Source of the DNA: Arcuatula senhousia
Lineage: Eukaryota > Mollusca > Bivalvia > Mytilida > Mytilidae
Assembly (NCBI GenBank): GCA_963971305.1
Contig: OZ020308.1
Location: 36,051,275 to 36,115,274 of the forward strand
Direction of reading: 5' to 3'
DNA: 64,000 nt
In this document: in pieces, positions 35,503 through 47,600 of the stretch
Numbering within the stretch: the first letter of the stretch is position 1
How the letters are laid out: every line of letters begins with the position of its first letter
Position numbers and translations under genes: made by a program
Notes under the pieces: model-generated
Told to the model about the DNA's origin: nothing
The model's database searches: none
The model's input: only the letters and a program-made list of their open reading frames with translations

Positions 35503-38500
35503 TGTAAATCCTCTTTGTATTGTGTTTGTAAGTGCAGTGTTGACTGATGCAGCAAATGCATACGCTCTGGAAGGTAATATAATTATGTATTTGTGTGTGT
35601 GTTTTTTTTAAATATTTTTGCTTGATATTTCTTTTTCTCTGGTTACAGCTGTTTCTCTCAGTGAAATTAAGTGATGTACCGGAACACAATGGAATACAGA
35701 GATAAGTTGGGTGCCATAAAACATGTTCTTTTACAGGATTGACATTTTACAATTTTGTTTTATAAGATGTCTGTACCATACATGTCAGGGCCATTGTGAT
35801 TTTCGTCTTTTTTATATGCAACCACTCTGGATTTTTGTTCATGACCTTTGCCATATTTAGATTGGTTATCCTATTTTGGTATTTTTCAGCCATCTTGAAT
35901 TCTTTTTATCTTTCTCTGACCATTCTTTATATATCTACACCTATATTTGGTATTCGGGCGATGTAATGAGCTTTTAAGTTTATATTGGTTACTTTTTTTG
36001 ATAGATTGTTCATTGGATATACACGAGTTAAAGGAGCAAATTAAGAGTTTGCAACAACAGAATAATAAAATGATGAATATGATTAAAAGCTCCCAAACAA
36101 CGAAATTGGAAAAAGGAGTTGACAAGCGTCTTTTGGTACCAGGTGCTTTTGCAAACAATGGTAAGATTAGAAGAGAGAAAATGTAGATACGCATGACGAT
36201 TTTCAATCAAGGTTTAAAATGCAGTCACAACTTTCGAAAGACTGTTGAGTGTTCCCTTTCGTGACAAGTCGTTATTGTTTTTTTTTTACTTTTCTCGAAC
36301 AAAGGACACTAGTTGTGAGTCTATAGTTGCCTTTAAACCCAAATGTAATAATTTTAATGGTTAAAAGATCACGTTAAAGAGCTTATAGTATAAATATTAA
36401 ACGTAAGAGTTTTTATAAATTACTTATACACTTTAATGCAATTACGCTACAACAAACCAGAGCGGGTATAGGTGTCTTTTTTAAAAAGTAATAGTGATCT
36501 CTCATCAGCAGCATTTGACTGAGTAAAGCATTGGAAAGTTGAAAACTAAAAGTATTGAAAAAAGAGGCTTCCAGGAGCCTGAATTGCTCACCTGGCTTCG
36601 ATGACTTAATGTAACAATATTTAAAATTGCCAAGTACAGCCCATCATGACATGAAACCATTGGAAAGCTCTATGTAGCTGAGCATTTCAGCAAGCAAATG
36701 TGTATTCTTTGCTATACAATTTTTCACGTTCAATCTACTACTAGTATTTTTAACATTTAAAGGGCCTTAACTCCTATAATGGTCATCTGTAAATTTAAGT
36801 CTAATGGACAGTTTTGTAGAGTTCAATTGCCTGAACATGTAGGCAAGCAAAACCTTTTCCCTATCTTCTATATTTCACAATCTATAGGCTAAAACCACTT
36901 TTTTGGCATTTAAGGGGCCATAACCCCTATAAGGGATCATCTGACATTTTCCAACCGATGGATAATTTGGTAGAGCTCACTTAGCTGAACAATATGCAAT
37001 TGAAAAAGCTTCAATATCTCATATTGTTCTTGAGATATAAGACAAAATAAGTGCAATCTCAGAAAAAAATCAAGAAAAGGGTTAATAACTCCCACATGGT
37101 TAGTTGAATCTATTCAAAATTACAGAGTAAGTAGATCTTGATATGCTGATCACTTTTACCCTCGCAAGAATTTTGATATCTGTGACCGTTTTTGAGTTGT
37201 TTGCAAAAAACTGCATTCTATTTTAGCAACGGCGGCCATGTTTTTGACGAATCAAAACTCAGAACGATAAATTTGTCATACATACTATAGAACAACCATA
37301 CCGAGTTTGGTAACATTCAAGTACAAGAATTTATTTGCAAAAACAATTTTGAAATCGGACAATAAATAAAAAAAGTTTCAATTTTGGCACCTATTTCCGA
37401 AATGGGGATTGGGGATAAAGCAATAATAAATCTTCCATTTTCTATCCACCGCTTGACAAGAATTAACTTGAAAAAAAACCTCAAAATCAGACCAGAAATA
37501 AAAAAGAGAACTTTTTGCCCCTTTTGGGCCCCTTATATCTAAATGAAACAAGAGGCTCCCAGGGGCCTGAATCGCTCACCTGACATATGAGCCTGAAGTA
37601 AAGGTTATTACCAATAGGCAAAATCCATTTGACTTTGAAAGGGTCAAAAGTTTAATAAGGGGGTCATCTGACAATATGATTTAACTTAATGTAGTAATGG
37701 TTGTACAGAGTAATATTTTAGCATTGACACCTTTTTATAATGTTCTTTCCTTCAACATTGTAAGAGGAATAACCTCTAAAATGAACATTATTACAATCTT
37801 GACCTCATTTCATATTTTGTGGATCATGATTTGCTTAACAATATGCAATTCACATTTCTTAAATATCTTATATAAATTTTTAGATATTGAGCTTAATTTA
37901 CATTAAATTAATAGAAAATCAAAATAAAAGGGCAATAATTCTTTCATACCCCTATGTTCTTTTTTGAGCCACGGCGGCCATGTTTTACGACGAATCAGAA
38001 ATCCCTAAATCAATTCTAAGCATCGACTGCTAATGAACAACCATATCAAGTTTGGTTGCAAATGGACTTATGGTGTCAGTGGAGTTAACGTTTTAAAAAG
38101 TTTACGGACGACGGACACCAAGTGATGACAATGGGCCAGGTGAGCTAAATTTACTCGAACCCAATAATTTCGAACAGGAAAGCAAAATCCAGCGTCGGAC
38201 CAACCTTTGAGCTTTCATCACAGGGATTTGCTCCCCTCTATCAATATTTTGTTAGAGTCATGTGTTTTTTTCGTACCGCACATTGACTCTAACAAAATAT
38301 TGATAGAGGGGAGCAAGTCCCCGTGCTTTCATTGGATGAAATATTTTATAACCTTGCAAACGTGTCCTATTTCACTTATTTCTAACGATGTTTGAATGTC
38401 AAAGGGTCGGACGGTACTTAATAACCAACTTCATTTTTTTTTCTTTTTCAAGCAAGCCTAAGTGGAGTGGTTGCGTTCTCTGTTGGACTTCAACACACGA

Positions 38501-38862
38501 TTTATCTAGGACAAGACCAAATAGTTGAGTTTGATAAGGTTTTTATCAATATAGGAAATGGATTCGAGCCCCGTCACAGTCATTTTACTGCGCCAGTCAA
38601 GGGCCTCTACTTATTCTCTGGGTCCCTCTTTGTACAGGATGCCTATGTCCATGTCGATATAGTAAAGAATGGTAAATCAATCGCGTACATGTTTGCCCAT
38701 ACACACGCACAAAGTACCGGGACGACCGTGGCGCTACTGGAAGCCGGGGATATGGTTTGGATGAAACATAGGGCTGAAACAAGCAACAGTCCTATCTATG
38801 GGGCATCCTTTGAACAGTTTAACACTTTTACAGGTGTTCTCATTCAGCAGATAGAAGAATAA
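35503..38862 (+). CDS. C1q-domain secreted protein (start not resolved)
   Basis: Likely secreted C1q/TNF-type lectin-like protein of the kind used in bivalve innate immunity. Exon at 36005-36160 encodes CSLDIHELKEQIKSLQQQNN and more, a coiled-coil heptad region that would drive trimerisation. Exon 38453-38862 encodes one C1q domain of about 130 residues: GVVAFSVGL, VFINIGNGFEP, FTAPVKGLYLFSGSL, VDIVKNGKSIA, VALLEAGDMVWM, and TFTGVLIQ before the TAA. These are the usual beta-strand landmarks. Phases agree (1 then 1). Upstream, 35503-35573 reads FVSAVLTDAANAYALE in the matching phase and ends at gtaata, resembling the end of a signal peptide exon. No ATG exists in that frame: a stop lies just upstream, while an ATG at 35479 is in another frame. 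Either a further 5' exon is unseen or a frameshift has broken the start. The 2.3-kb second intron holds tandem-array elements. Confidence 0.86.
36559..38155. mobile_element. tandem-array elements in the C1q intron
   Basis: Two left ends in the same direction: agaggcttccaggagcctga at 36563 and agaggctcccaggggcctga at 37550, each followed by (a/c)t(t/c)gctcacctg. One right end, gccaggtgagct, lies near 38140 after ttacggacgacggacacc. ggctcc/ggagcc forms a hairpin, and ctcacctgg is mirrored by ccaggtgag. Units include aaggggccataacccctata. The family is the same as at 45200-46912. Confidence 0.7.
38223..38321. repeat. near-perfect 38-bp hairpin upstream of the C1q exon
   Basis: gggatttgctcccctctatc and the following aatattttgttagagtca are mirrored by tgactctaacaaaatatt and gatagaggggagcaagtccc, with one mismatch and a loop of 23 bp. 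It lies about 130 bp before the acceptor of the C1q-domain exon. Confidence 0.85.
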
Positions 38863-38874
38863 ATTACCAAATAC

Positions 38875-39095
38875 AGGAGGCTCACGGCTAAGAGCCTGAA
38901 TCTATCACCTCTCTTTTATACACCTTAGTTTTCATAGCATTACTCTGCTACACCTTAGCTTTTATAACGTTACTCTGCTACACCTTAGCTTTCATAACGT
39001 TACTCTGCTACACCTTAGCTTTCATAACGTACACCTTAGCTTTCATAACGTTACTCTGCTACACCTTAGCTTTCATAACGTTACTCTGCTATAAC
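38875..39095. repeat. 30-bp minisatellite after the C1q gene
   Basis: tacaccttagctttcataac followed by gttactctgc repeats about 5.7 times from 38919 to 39090, with one unit shortened to 21 bp. Just before it, ggaggctcacggctaagagcctgaatc-like sequence (38875-38905) resembles the left end of the agaggctccc array family. Confidence 0.8.
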
Positions 39096-39099
39096 AGCC

Positions 39100-40490
39100 C
39101 CTCTTTATCTGCTAAAACACCTGTGTACAGCCTCTTAGACAGAACAACAGCGTCACTCTAACTGCCAAAAAAATGCACACTATTAAGAAAAACATGATTT
39201 TGTACATTTTATAGAAATAAAAGGGTCATTTAAGGACTTCAACTTATTTTCATTCCATCTGTATCAACAGTATACGTTCATTCTACTATGAAACATACGT
39301 GTCCCGAAAATATTCTTGTAATTTCAATCCACTCATTCGACGACTTCAATTCAACGGAGACTGCTTGACTGAGCTGAATATTAAAGCGAGCAAAAGTTTC
39401 TCTGTCGGGTTTTTATTCTACAGAGCAAAGCTTGAATAATGAAGATGTTATAAAGCATTTCAATTTTGATTCGAAATAGTCCACAACCATTAGATTCATT
39501 TATCTGTATAGTAATATTTTTGAAGTATTAGCATTCAAAGCTGATTTTTCTCTTATAATTTATGTTCTTTAAGCAACTTTGGTCATGTTTTTCACAATTA
39601 AGTAATCCAAACAATACTTATGTAAGGGAGTCAAACAGACAAACGTGTCGAATGGTTTCAGAGGCCTCAAGATAATAATGGAAAAAAAACTATTGGCAAT
39701 AGCTCACAAGATCTTTGGACAAGGGAACGCTAAAAAGCAAATCACCATATTAAGATGGTGTTTTTCCGACTAATGTATTCATTTTGTATTGTCCTTTACT
39801 TGGCTCTCACAAGCAGTAAGGGCAAACGTACAGGGCGATAAAAAGTAGTAAGGGCAATCGCTTAAATATAACATGTATGTCATGATTGCCAGCAACCTCA
39901 GTTTTATAAATTTCTTGTCATTTCTTCTTTACGTTCGTGAATTTATAGATTCATTATCTTGATGAAAAACTAATCTTGAAGACTATTATAGGTAAAAGCA
40001 CCACTAACTGATAAGTTTCTAAACTTGCAACAAGAAATCCTTTGTCAGGGTAAACGATGAGTATGCAACTGTTAGTCTGGCAGTGATTATAAGCATGCCA
40101 AGTTTCACTAGCCTAGGACTTATAGTTGCTGAGATGTAAAGCTGCTGATAAAACTTTACTATTGGGATGTATTGGATTGTGGAAGTAACTCAAACAGTCC
40201 AAGGTCAAGGTCAAATAATGCATGCAACTGATTGCAATGCATGTATGCACACCAAGTCTGGTCAATTGATGACTTAATTCTTGAGATAGTGAAGTGCTCA
40301 TAAAAATTTAACAGAGTTATCATATCTATTGTATTTTATTAGTTATATAAATCATTCAACCTGAAACTTGAGTCCAACATCAAAAGATGGAGATGCAAAC
40401 TAGGACATATGTATACAAAGTTTCCTTAATCTAGGACTTACAAGTTCCTGAGCTATGAGGGTGCTTATACGACTTGAAAATATCGCTGTA
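39100..40490. other. non-coding, no gene seen
   Basis: AT-rich sequence with no convincing exon on either strand. It contains degraded phrases typical of array elements (for example caggtaaacg, gcatgccaagtttcactag and gacttatagttgctgagat repeated near 40095 and 40430). Confidence 0.4.
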
Positions 40491-40494
40491 ATGT

Positions 40495-40970
40495 GTCAAA
40501 GTCACAGACACCGGTTTCTTCGTGACCGACTTTTGAAGCAGGGCTATAAGAAAATACGTCTCATACGATCACTAAAAAAAATTCTTTCTTCGTTATCAGC
40601 CACTAGTAGAAAAGTTCAAAATTGAGTTAAAAGATATGATAGTTAATTGTTTTAATTAGTGTTTGACTGGTCTGCTGTACTGAGATGATCACCTCAATAT
40701 CCCTATTGTGTCTCACAACTATGTTGTGTTCTATGGTCATTACCGGATCCTAAGATCGCAATAGAAGAGGGAGGTTTGGCGCCATAAAACCTGGTTTAAC
40801 CCACCATTTCGTTTGAAATGCCTGTACCAAGTCAGGACCATTGCGATCCACCAGTTCTCCGGTATGACTGATTCGTTTTTGTCATTTTCTCTGGACTATG
40901 AGATTGATCATTCAAGTTCGGTAGTTTTGTTGTTACCTTTATTCACTCAAGAAGTAAGAAAGAAACTGAA
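40495..40970 (+). pseudogene. Penelope-like element 3' end, opposite in direction to the copy at 6019
   Basis: Reads [17 protein letters not shown] on the plus strand (about 40505-40555), then the same 3' tail as 6019-6600 in reverse complement, including ggatcctaagatcgcaat and ggtttggcgcc. It lacks the MITE present in the other copy. Confidence 0.75.
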
Positions 40971-40999
40971 CTCCACTAACTTAAATTTGTGTCATTAAT

Positions 41000-42369
41000 C
41001 TGACTTATTTTTCCTGAGATGCGAAGGGACTAAAAATACTTTAAAAAAATGCTATTACATGTATACCTATTGTAATTTTTCAATATCAATAAACCCTTAA
41101 TTCAGGTAAACAGACAGAATTCAGCTATGTGATCTTATAGTTGGGGTTTATTGGAAGAGGTTGGGCTACCAAACTACTAGATTAACCCCTCCACATTTGC
41201 TTGTTCTACATGAAAGCAAGGAATCTTTTTCAAAGCTTACCTAAGGTTTAACTTCCTCCATCGTAGTTTTGCCCTTAGCTATATTTATTTGGATTTCGTT
41301 TGATTTCATCCATTTTGAACATCTTTTGATATTGTGGATATTCTATGTTGGACTTCTAACGCTGCTGGTGAGGAATAAATTTCCGAAATGGCCATACAGC
41401 TCATAAAAATTAATTGCAGTTCTAAGAGTTTACATACATGTATGTGTTGTGGTCTCATGTTCATTTACTCCATATCCTTTCATAAAGAATTATGGTATTT
41501 TTTTATCATAATATAGGATGGATTTTGAATAGAATATATCATATTTTTGATCTAGGGCAAATTGCAAGATAGAAGGCAGCAGCCACAGCCCATTACACCG
41601 AAGACTGTTTCCCATTTTGAGTTTATAAATTGCTACTGAGTTATGTACAAAAAATGTAGGTTGTGTCACATAAAGTTATTCCGCATCTCATTATCTTCTA
41701 TTTCATGATTAAATTTATCTTAAGGAAGAATAACAGAGAAGTATCACAGCCAAGTATTGAAGATGCTAACAAAACCTTACAAGGTTATCTAAACTTAAAT
41801 CAAGAATTGTCCTAAAGACATAATTGTTGCTCCACCTCGCAGCATGTTCTTTTTCAGTAACCATGTTACCATGAAGTAGATGTCAAGTGTACAATTTTAT
41901 AGAAATTTTTGTTTGTTCATTTCATATACTAATGTGTATGCACATAGAGTTTTATGATCATTATCATTCATCCTACAAACTGTTGGTGAACCGTTGAAGT
42001 TTTCTTTTTTTCGTGGGAGCTAAATTTTGCAGATTTCTAAAATAATAGAAGATCTTTTTTTCGCGGAATTCAATTTTAGCGATTTCCAATATAAGAGTAT
42101 CTACTGTACATTTACTATTTAAGAAATTTTATTTTTGCGGGACTATATTTTCACGAGTTACAAACTATCCCGAAAATACCTGCGAAAAAAACAACTTCTA
42201 TGGTTTAACATCTCACATTTTTCTTGGATCAATCAACCATAAAGTTGATGAGACAGAAACAATTTCGTGGTGATTTTTATTTGTTCATATCCTGATGCTT
42301 TGTGTAAAGTTTTATGATGATAGCATACTGCATACATGTACTTCCTTTACCAAAAAATAACTTTAACCC
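41000..42369. other. non-coding, no gene seen
   Basis: Contains a fragment of the AGATGTGGAATAAGTG MITE right end (aggttgtgtcacataaagtt at about 41657 to tcattatcttctatt). The short open stretch after it (about 41719-41815) has no recognised protein. Confidence 0.4.
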
Positions 42370-42377
42370 GATTGTAA

Positions 42378-44480
42378 GGGTCCTACTAAAAGGTGCCCCC
42401 GCCTGGGGAAAGAAAAGGCGCCCGGTGAGAAATAAAGGGCGCCCAGGGGAAACATATTAAGGCGGTGGCTATATTCTGCCGTAAATGGCAAAATAGTCCC
42501 ACAGGCTATTTTGCCCTAACAGATTGTATTATGTTGTACACTTAATTAACTAGCAAAATATCGAGTGGAACAAATTTTATTTCTATATTCATTAATTCAT
42601 TAACAGGGTAATATAAATTTAAAATGATAGTGCATATAATTGTTTTACCTTAATTTTATTTCAGAAAAATTAGAAAATCTCAGTTTGAAAATTAATAAAT
42701 TATTTTGTTTAAGTACGTATTAAATAAAGTTGCAATTTTTAAAAATGTTTATATCAAGGAATTATATAGAATTTGATTTAATTCCTTGTTTATATATACA
42801 TATTTTATATAGCAAAATATAAGATATAACAAAATTGAAATACGTCCGCAGGAATCAAGCGCTTGTCAATCAAGATTGTACAAGGGCTAAGCGGTGTTAC
42901 AATTTCGAGAAATTTCGTCTTTTTAAGCTTTTTATCAAACTGCTAAATGGTTGGCAGCCACAATTATTTTTATATTAAAAACTTCCAATAGAGATCTCAA
43001 CCATATACTTCTGAGTTTCAGTATATAAATTTCGATTTAGTGATAACTTTGTTTCTTTAAAGAAAATTGAGAAATTTCATCTACGTTTTAATTTTCTTGG
43101 ATGAAAAAGAAGAAACAATATTTAGATTGTATAATTTTTCAGAATCTTATTTTTAAATTAAATATTAACTTTCAAATGCAACCAACAAAATATTAATTTA
43201 AAAAGACATTTCAATACCTGAATCAAACACCATCAAACTATAATAGCACCGATTTACTAAAAGATATTTTTATGCCCCCGCGACGACATGTCGGGGGGCA
43301 TTAAGTTTTACTCATGTCCGTACGTACGTACGTCCGTACGAATTTCTGTCAAGCTTTTCTCAGGAACCATACATGAGAATGATTTGAAACTTGGTAGGAT
43401 GGTTGAGTATGACAATCTATACGTCCTAAGTGATTTTGAGACCTGTCGGACATCTACTTCCTGTTTGGGACTTAGGCCAATTTTAAAATATGTGAACATG
43501 ACTATGAAAATTTCCGTCAAGCTTTTCTCAGGAACTGTACATGAGAATGATTTGAAACTTGGTAGGATGGTTGAGTATGACAAACTATACGTCCTAAGTG
43601 ATTTTGAGAACTGTCGGACATCTACTTCCTGTTTGGGACTTAGGCCAATTTGAAAGTATTTGAACATTATATGAAAATTTCTGTCAAGCTTTTCTCAGGA
43701 ACCATACATGAGAATGATTTGAAACTTAGTAGGATGGTTGAGTATGACAAACTATACGTCCTAAGCAATTTTGAGACCTGTCGGACATCTACTTCCTGTT
43801 TGGGACTTAGGCCAATTTTAAAATATGTGAACATGACTTTGAAAATTTCCGTCAAGCTTTTCTCAGGAACTGTACATGAGAATGATTTGAAACTTGGTAG
43901 GATGGTTGAGTATGACAAAGTATACGTCCTAAGTGATTTTGAGATCTGTCGGACATCTACTTCCTGTTTGGGACTTAGGCCAATTTTAAAGTATTTGAAC
44001 ATTATATGAAAATTTCCGTCAAGCTTTTCTTAGAAACCATACATGAGAATGATTTGAAACTTAGTAGGATGGTTGAGTATGACAAACTATACGTCCTAAG
44101 CGATTTTGAGATCTGTCGGACATCTACTTCCTGTTTGGGACTTAGGCCAATTTTAAAATATGTGAACATGACTATGAAAATTTCCGTCAAGCTTTTCTCA
44201 GGAACTGTACATGAGAATGATTTGAAACTTGGTAGGATGGTTGAGTATGACAAACTTTACGTCCTTAATGATTTTGAGACCTGTTGGACATCAACTTCAT
44301 GTTTGGGGCCAGCGGGGGCATCCGTGTCCCATGGACACATTCTTTCTTTATTTTTCTTAATTATCTTTATGTACAAGTTATCCCTAATTAGCCGAGTTAA
44401 GGCTGCGATACCTGTGTTAATTAAAAAAATATGCTCCCAGGCGCCTTTTATTTCTCCCTGGGCGCCTTTTAGTAGGACCA
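42378..44480. mobile_element. 2.1-kb TIR element with 8-bp duplication GATTGTAA
   Basis: Left end gggtcctactaaaaggtgcc and right end ggcgccttttagtaggacca are inverted repeats; the ggcgcccggg/gagaaataaagg words extend the match to about 70 bp. GATTGTAA lies at 42370-42377 and 44481-44488. No transposase is seen. The tandem array at 43275-44345 sits inside it. Confidence 0.8.
43275..44345. mobile_element. tandem-array element with 335-bp dimeric higher-order repeat
   Basis: Left end tgcccccgcgacgacatgtc then ggggggca; right end ggggccagcgggggca. A short gtccgtacgtacgtacgtcc tract is followed by six units starting at 43343, 43511, 43678, 43846, 44013 and 44181. The spacing alternates 168 and 167 bp. 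Alternate units share variants (accatacatgag versus actgtacatgag), so the true period is a dimer. Confidence 0.85.
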
Positions 44481-44631
44481 GATTGTAAACATGATTTGGG
44501 ATGGACAGAGGTACGAACCCAACACTATACCCTCCTCTTAGGCTCTGCTCTCAAAGGTGCTACATAACTTGTTTTATGTACATTCAAATTTTATTATATT
44601 AAATAAAACAGACAAACAGTTAATTAGAGCA

Positions 44632-47600
44632 CTAGTTTTGTTGTACTTCCAGTTCTTTGTTGTAATGTGCCCTGTACTTTCTACGATATTTCACATCCCT
44701 CACTTCCTGTACGTAATCTTTATCGTCTGGCAACTGTTCATTCGGTGATATCACATTTGAATAGTCTAAGTTTATATTGAGATTTTTCGGTAAATTTAAT
44801 TTTGATATGTCTTCAAATGCACAAGTGTCTTTGACTTCCGTTTTGAAATATTCCACGACATCATCTACTGTTTTCATTGAAGAAAGGTCCATATTTGATA
44901 CCATGTGGTCAAGTTCATTTTGACATTTGGTTAAGAACTGAAAAATAATATCGGTCAAAGATAAAAAAAATGGTTAGATTTCATTTCACCTGTAGATATT
45001 GCATTACCAGATATCAAGAGGCTGTGATACGTAGTGCTGAGAAAAACTGTCCAATTTTTCTACCAACCTGCAGACATCATTCAAATCTGGCCACATTCTG
45101 TAAAGGTAGTAATTTTCGTGGTGTACTAATATTTGTTATATTCACAGTCAAAGAAATTCAACGAAAAATATGCAATAGTCATATGTAATTTGAAGTATGA
45201 ACAAGAGGCTCCCAGGAGCCTGAATCACTCACCTGGTCTTGATGTCAACCCTATGAAGACTTTTGTATAGCTAAATGATCTCAATGTTTAAGCAAGAAAC
45301 AGCTTTTCTCTATCTGCAATAGTTTTCATTCTATAGGCCAAAAACATGCAAAAACGCTATTTTTCAACTTTAAGGGGCTGTAACCCCTATAAGGGATCAT
45401 CTGACAACTTCGACCAAATGGAAACTTTTGTAGAACTTTTGATGCTGAAGCAGTAGGCTGGCATCAGATTTCATCTATCTCTTATACTTTTTGATTTACA
45501 AGCCAAAAAACAGTAGTCTGCCCCCCTGGTCTATTACGCGCATTCTAAATAGGCAAAAAACACTATTTTTCAACTTTTAAGGGGCTGTAACCTCTATAAA
45601 GGGTTATCTGACAACTTCAACCCTATAGAGACCTTTGTAGAACTAAATAAGCTGAACATTTAATTATAAGCAAGCAACAGCTTTTCTCTATCTGCATTAG
45701 TTTTCATTCTATAGGCCAAAAACACTATTTTCACCTTTAAGGGGCTGTAACACCTATTAGGGGTCATCTGACAACTTTGACCTTATGAAGACTTTTGTAG
45801 AGCTAAATGAGCTGAACATGTAAACAAGCAACAGCTTTTCTCTATCTGCAATACTTTTCATTCTATAGGCCAAAAACACTATTTTCACCTTTAAGGGGCT
45901 GTAACACCTATTAGGGGTCATCTGACAACTTTGACCTTATGAAGACTTTTGTAGAGCTAAATGAGCTGAACATGTAAACAAGCAACAGCTTTTCTCTATC
46001 TGCAATACTTTTCATTCTATAGGCCAAAAACACTATTTTTTTTACCTTAAAGGGGCTATAACCCCTATAAGCGGTCATCTGACAACTTTCACCCTTCAAA
46101 GATTATTGTAGAGCTAAATGAGCTGAACATTTAAGCAAGCAACAGCTTTTCTATATCTGCAATAGTTTTCATTCTATAGGCCAAAAACAATATTTTTCAT
46201 CTTTAAGGGGCTTTAACCCCAATAAGGGGTCATCTGACAACTTTGACCTTATGAAGACTTTTATAGAGCTAAATGAGCTGAACATGTAAGCAAGCAACAG
46301 CTTTCTCTATCTGCAATAGTTTTCATTTTATAGGCCAAAAATACTATTTTTTTGCCTTTAAGGGGCTGTAACCTCTATGACGGGTCGTCTGACAACTTTG
46401 ACCTTATGGAGACTTTTGTAGAGCTTAATGAGCTGAACATTAAAGCAAGCAACAGCTTTTCTCTATCTGCAATAGTTTTCATTCTATAAGCCAAAAACAT
46501 GAAAAAACGCTATTTTTTACCTAAAAAGGGCCATAACCCCTATCAAGGGTCATCTGACAACTTCAACCCAATGAAGACTTTCGTAGAGCTTTTAATTCTG
46601 AAGAGCCTAAGATCCTTTAGATTTTTTCTATCTGTTATGGTTGCTGAGTTATAAGCCATTTTAAGTGATTTTACCCTATGTTCTATTTTTAGTAACAGCG
46701 GCCATGTTTTTTATCGAATCATTTTAAAATGAGGAAAGTTTGTTTCGAACATGTCATAAATCATTCCTGCAAAGTTTCAGTTAAATTGGTTTAGTGGTTT
46801 CAGAGAAGAAGATTTTTGAAATTGTTAACCGACGACGACAGACGACGACGGACGCATAGTGATGGCATAAGTTCATAAGTTCACATGGCCTTTGGCCAGG
46901 TGAGCTACATGTAAAAATGAAAACCATGACAATAATAAATACCCACAAAATAGGGATTTGAATTAAATCTGCCAAAATTAGCAACCTTGAATTTTTAAAT
47001 CAATATGTTAATAGTACTTGTAATAATGCTTTTCTACTTTTGTGTTATTTAATATTTGGAAAAGTTATTGTTCAGTAAACATTGCAACCAAACATTGAAT
47101 CTGCAGACTGGTTCAAACAAAGTTGAAGGTGTCATTATGAGTAAGAGTACATCAGTCAGATCTGTCGGACTCCGAATACATTTAGTCAAAATTTGCTTGG
47201 GTACATGATAACAGGACATGTCTGGTAAAAGAGAGAAAAATCTTTGGAATCACTGTACATGATCAGAAAGTGAAGAATGATTTTTTTCATAAATCTTGTG
47301 CTATGCACATTTATTCCATTTTAGATTCCTGTCAAAGCATAGACATTTCTACTAGAGCATCTCTCTTTTCAAAATTTCTTGACTACCACCAGTCTAATAA
47401 AAATTTGATCTCTCACCATGCCAACTCTATGTCACTGCCTGTGACATATAAAAAATAGGGCATCTAATGGGACACTAAATGATACCCGGCCACAATATTC
47501 ATCAATAGTTACTATACTGTATATTCTATACATCTCTATAGAGACAGAAAAGAAATGAGTTACCTTTCTTAGAACTGAAAATTTCATCATTTTCAAATTA

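Noticed and set aside
43288..44488. Several long open frames on both strands (up to 160 codons)
   Set aside because: They repeat every 167-168 bp and exist on both strands; they are by-products of the tandem array, not genes.
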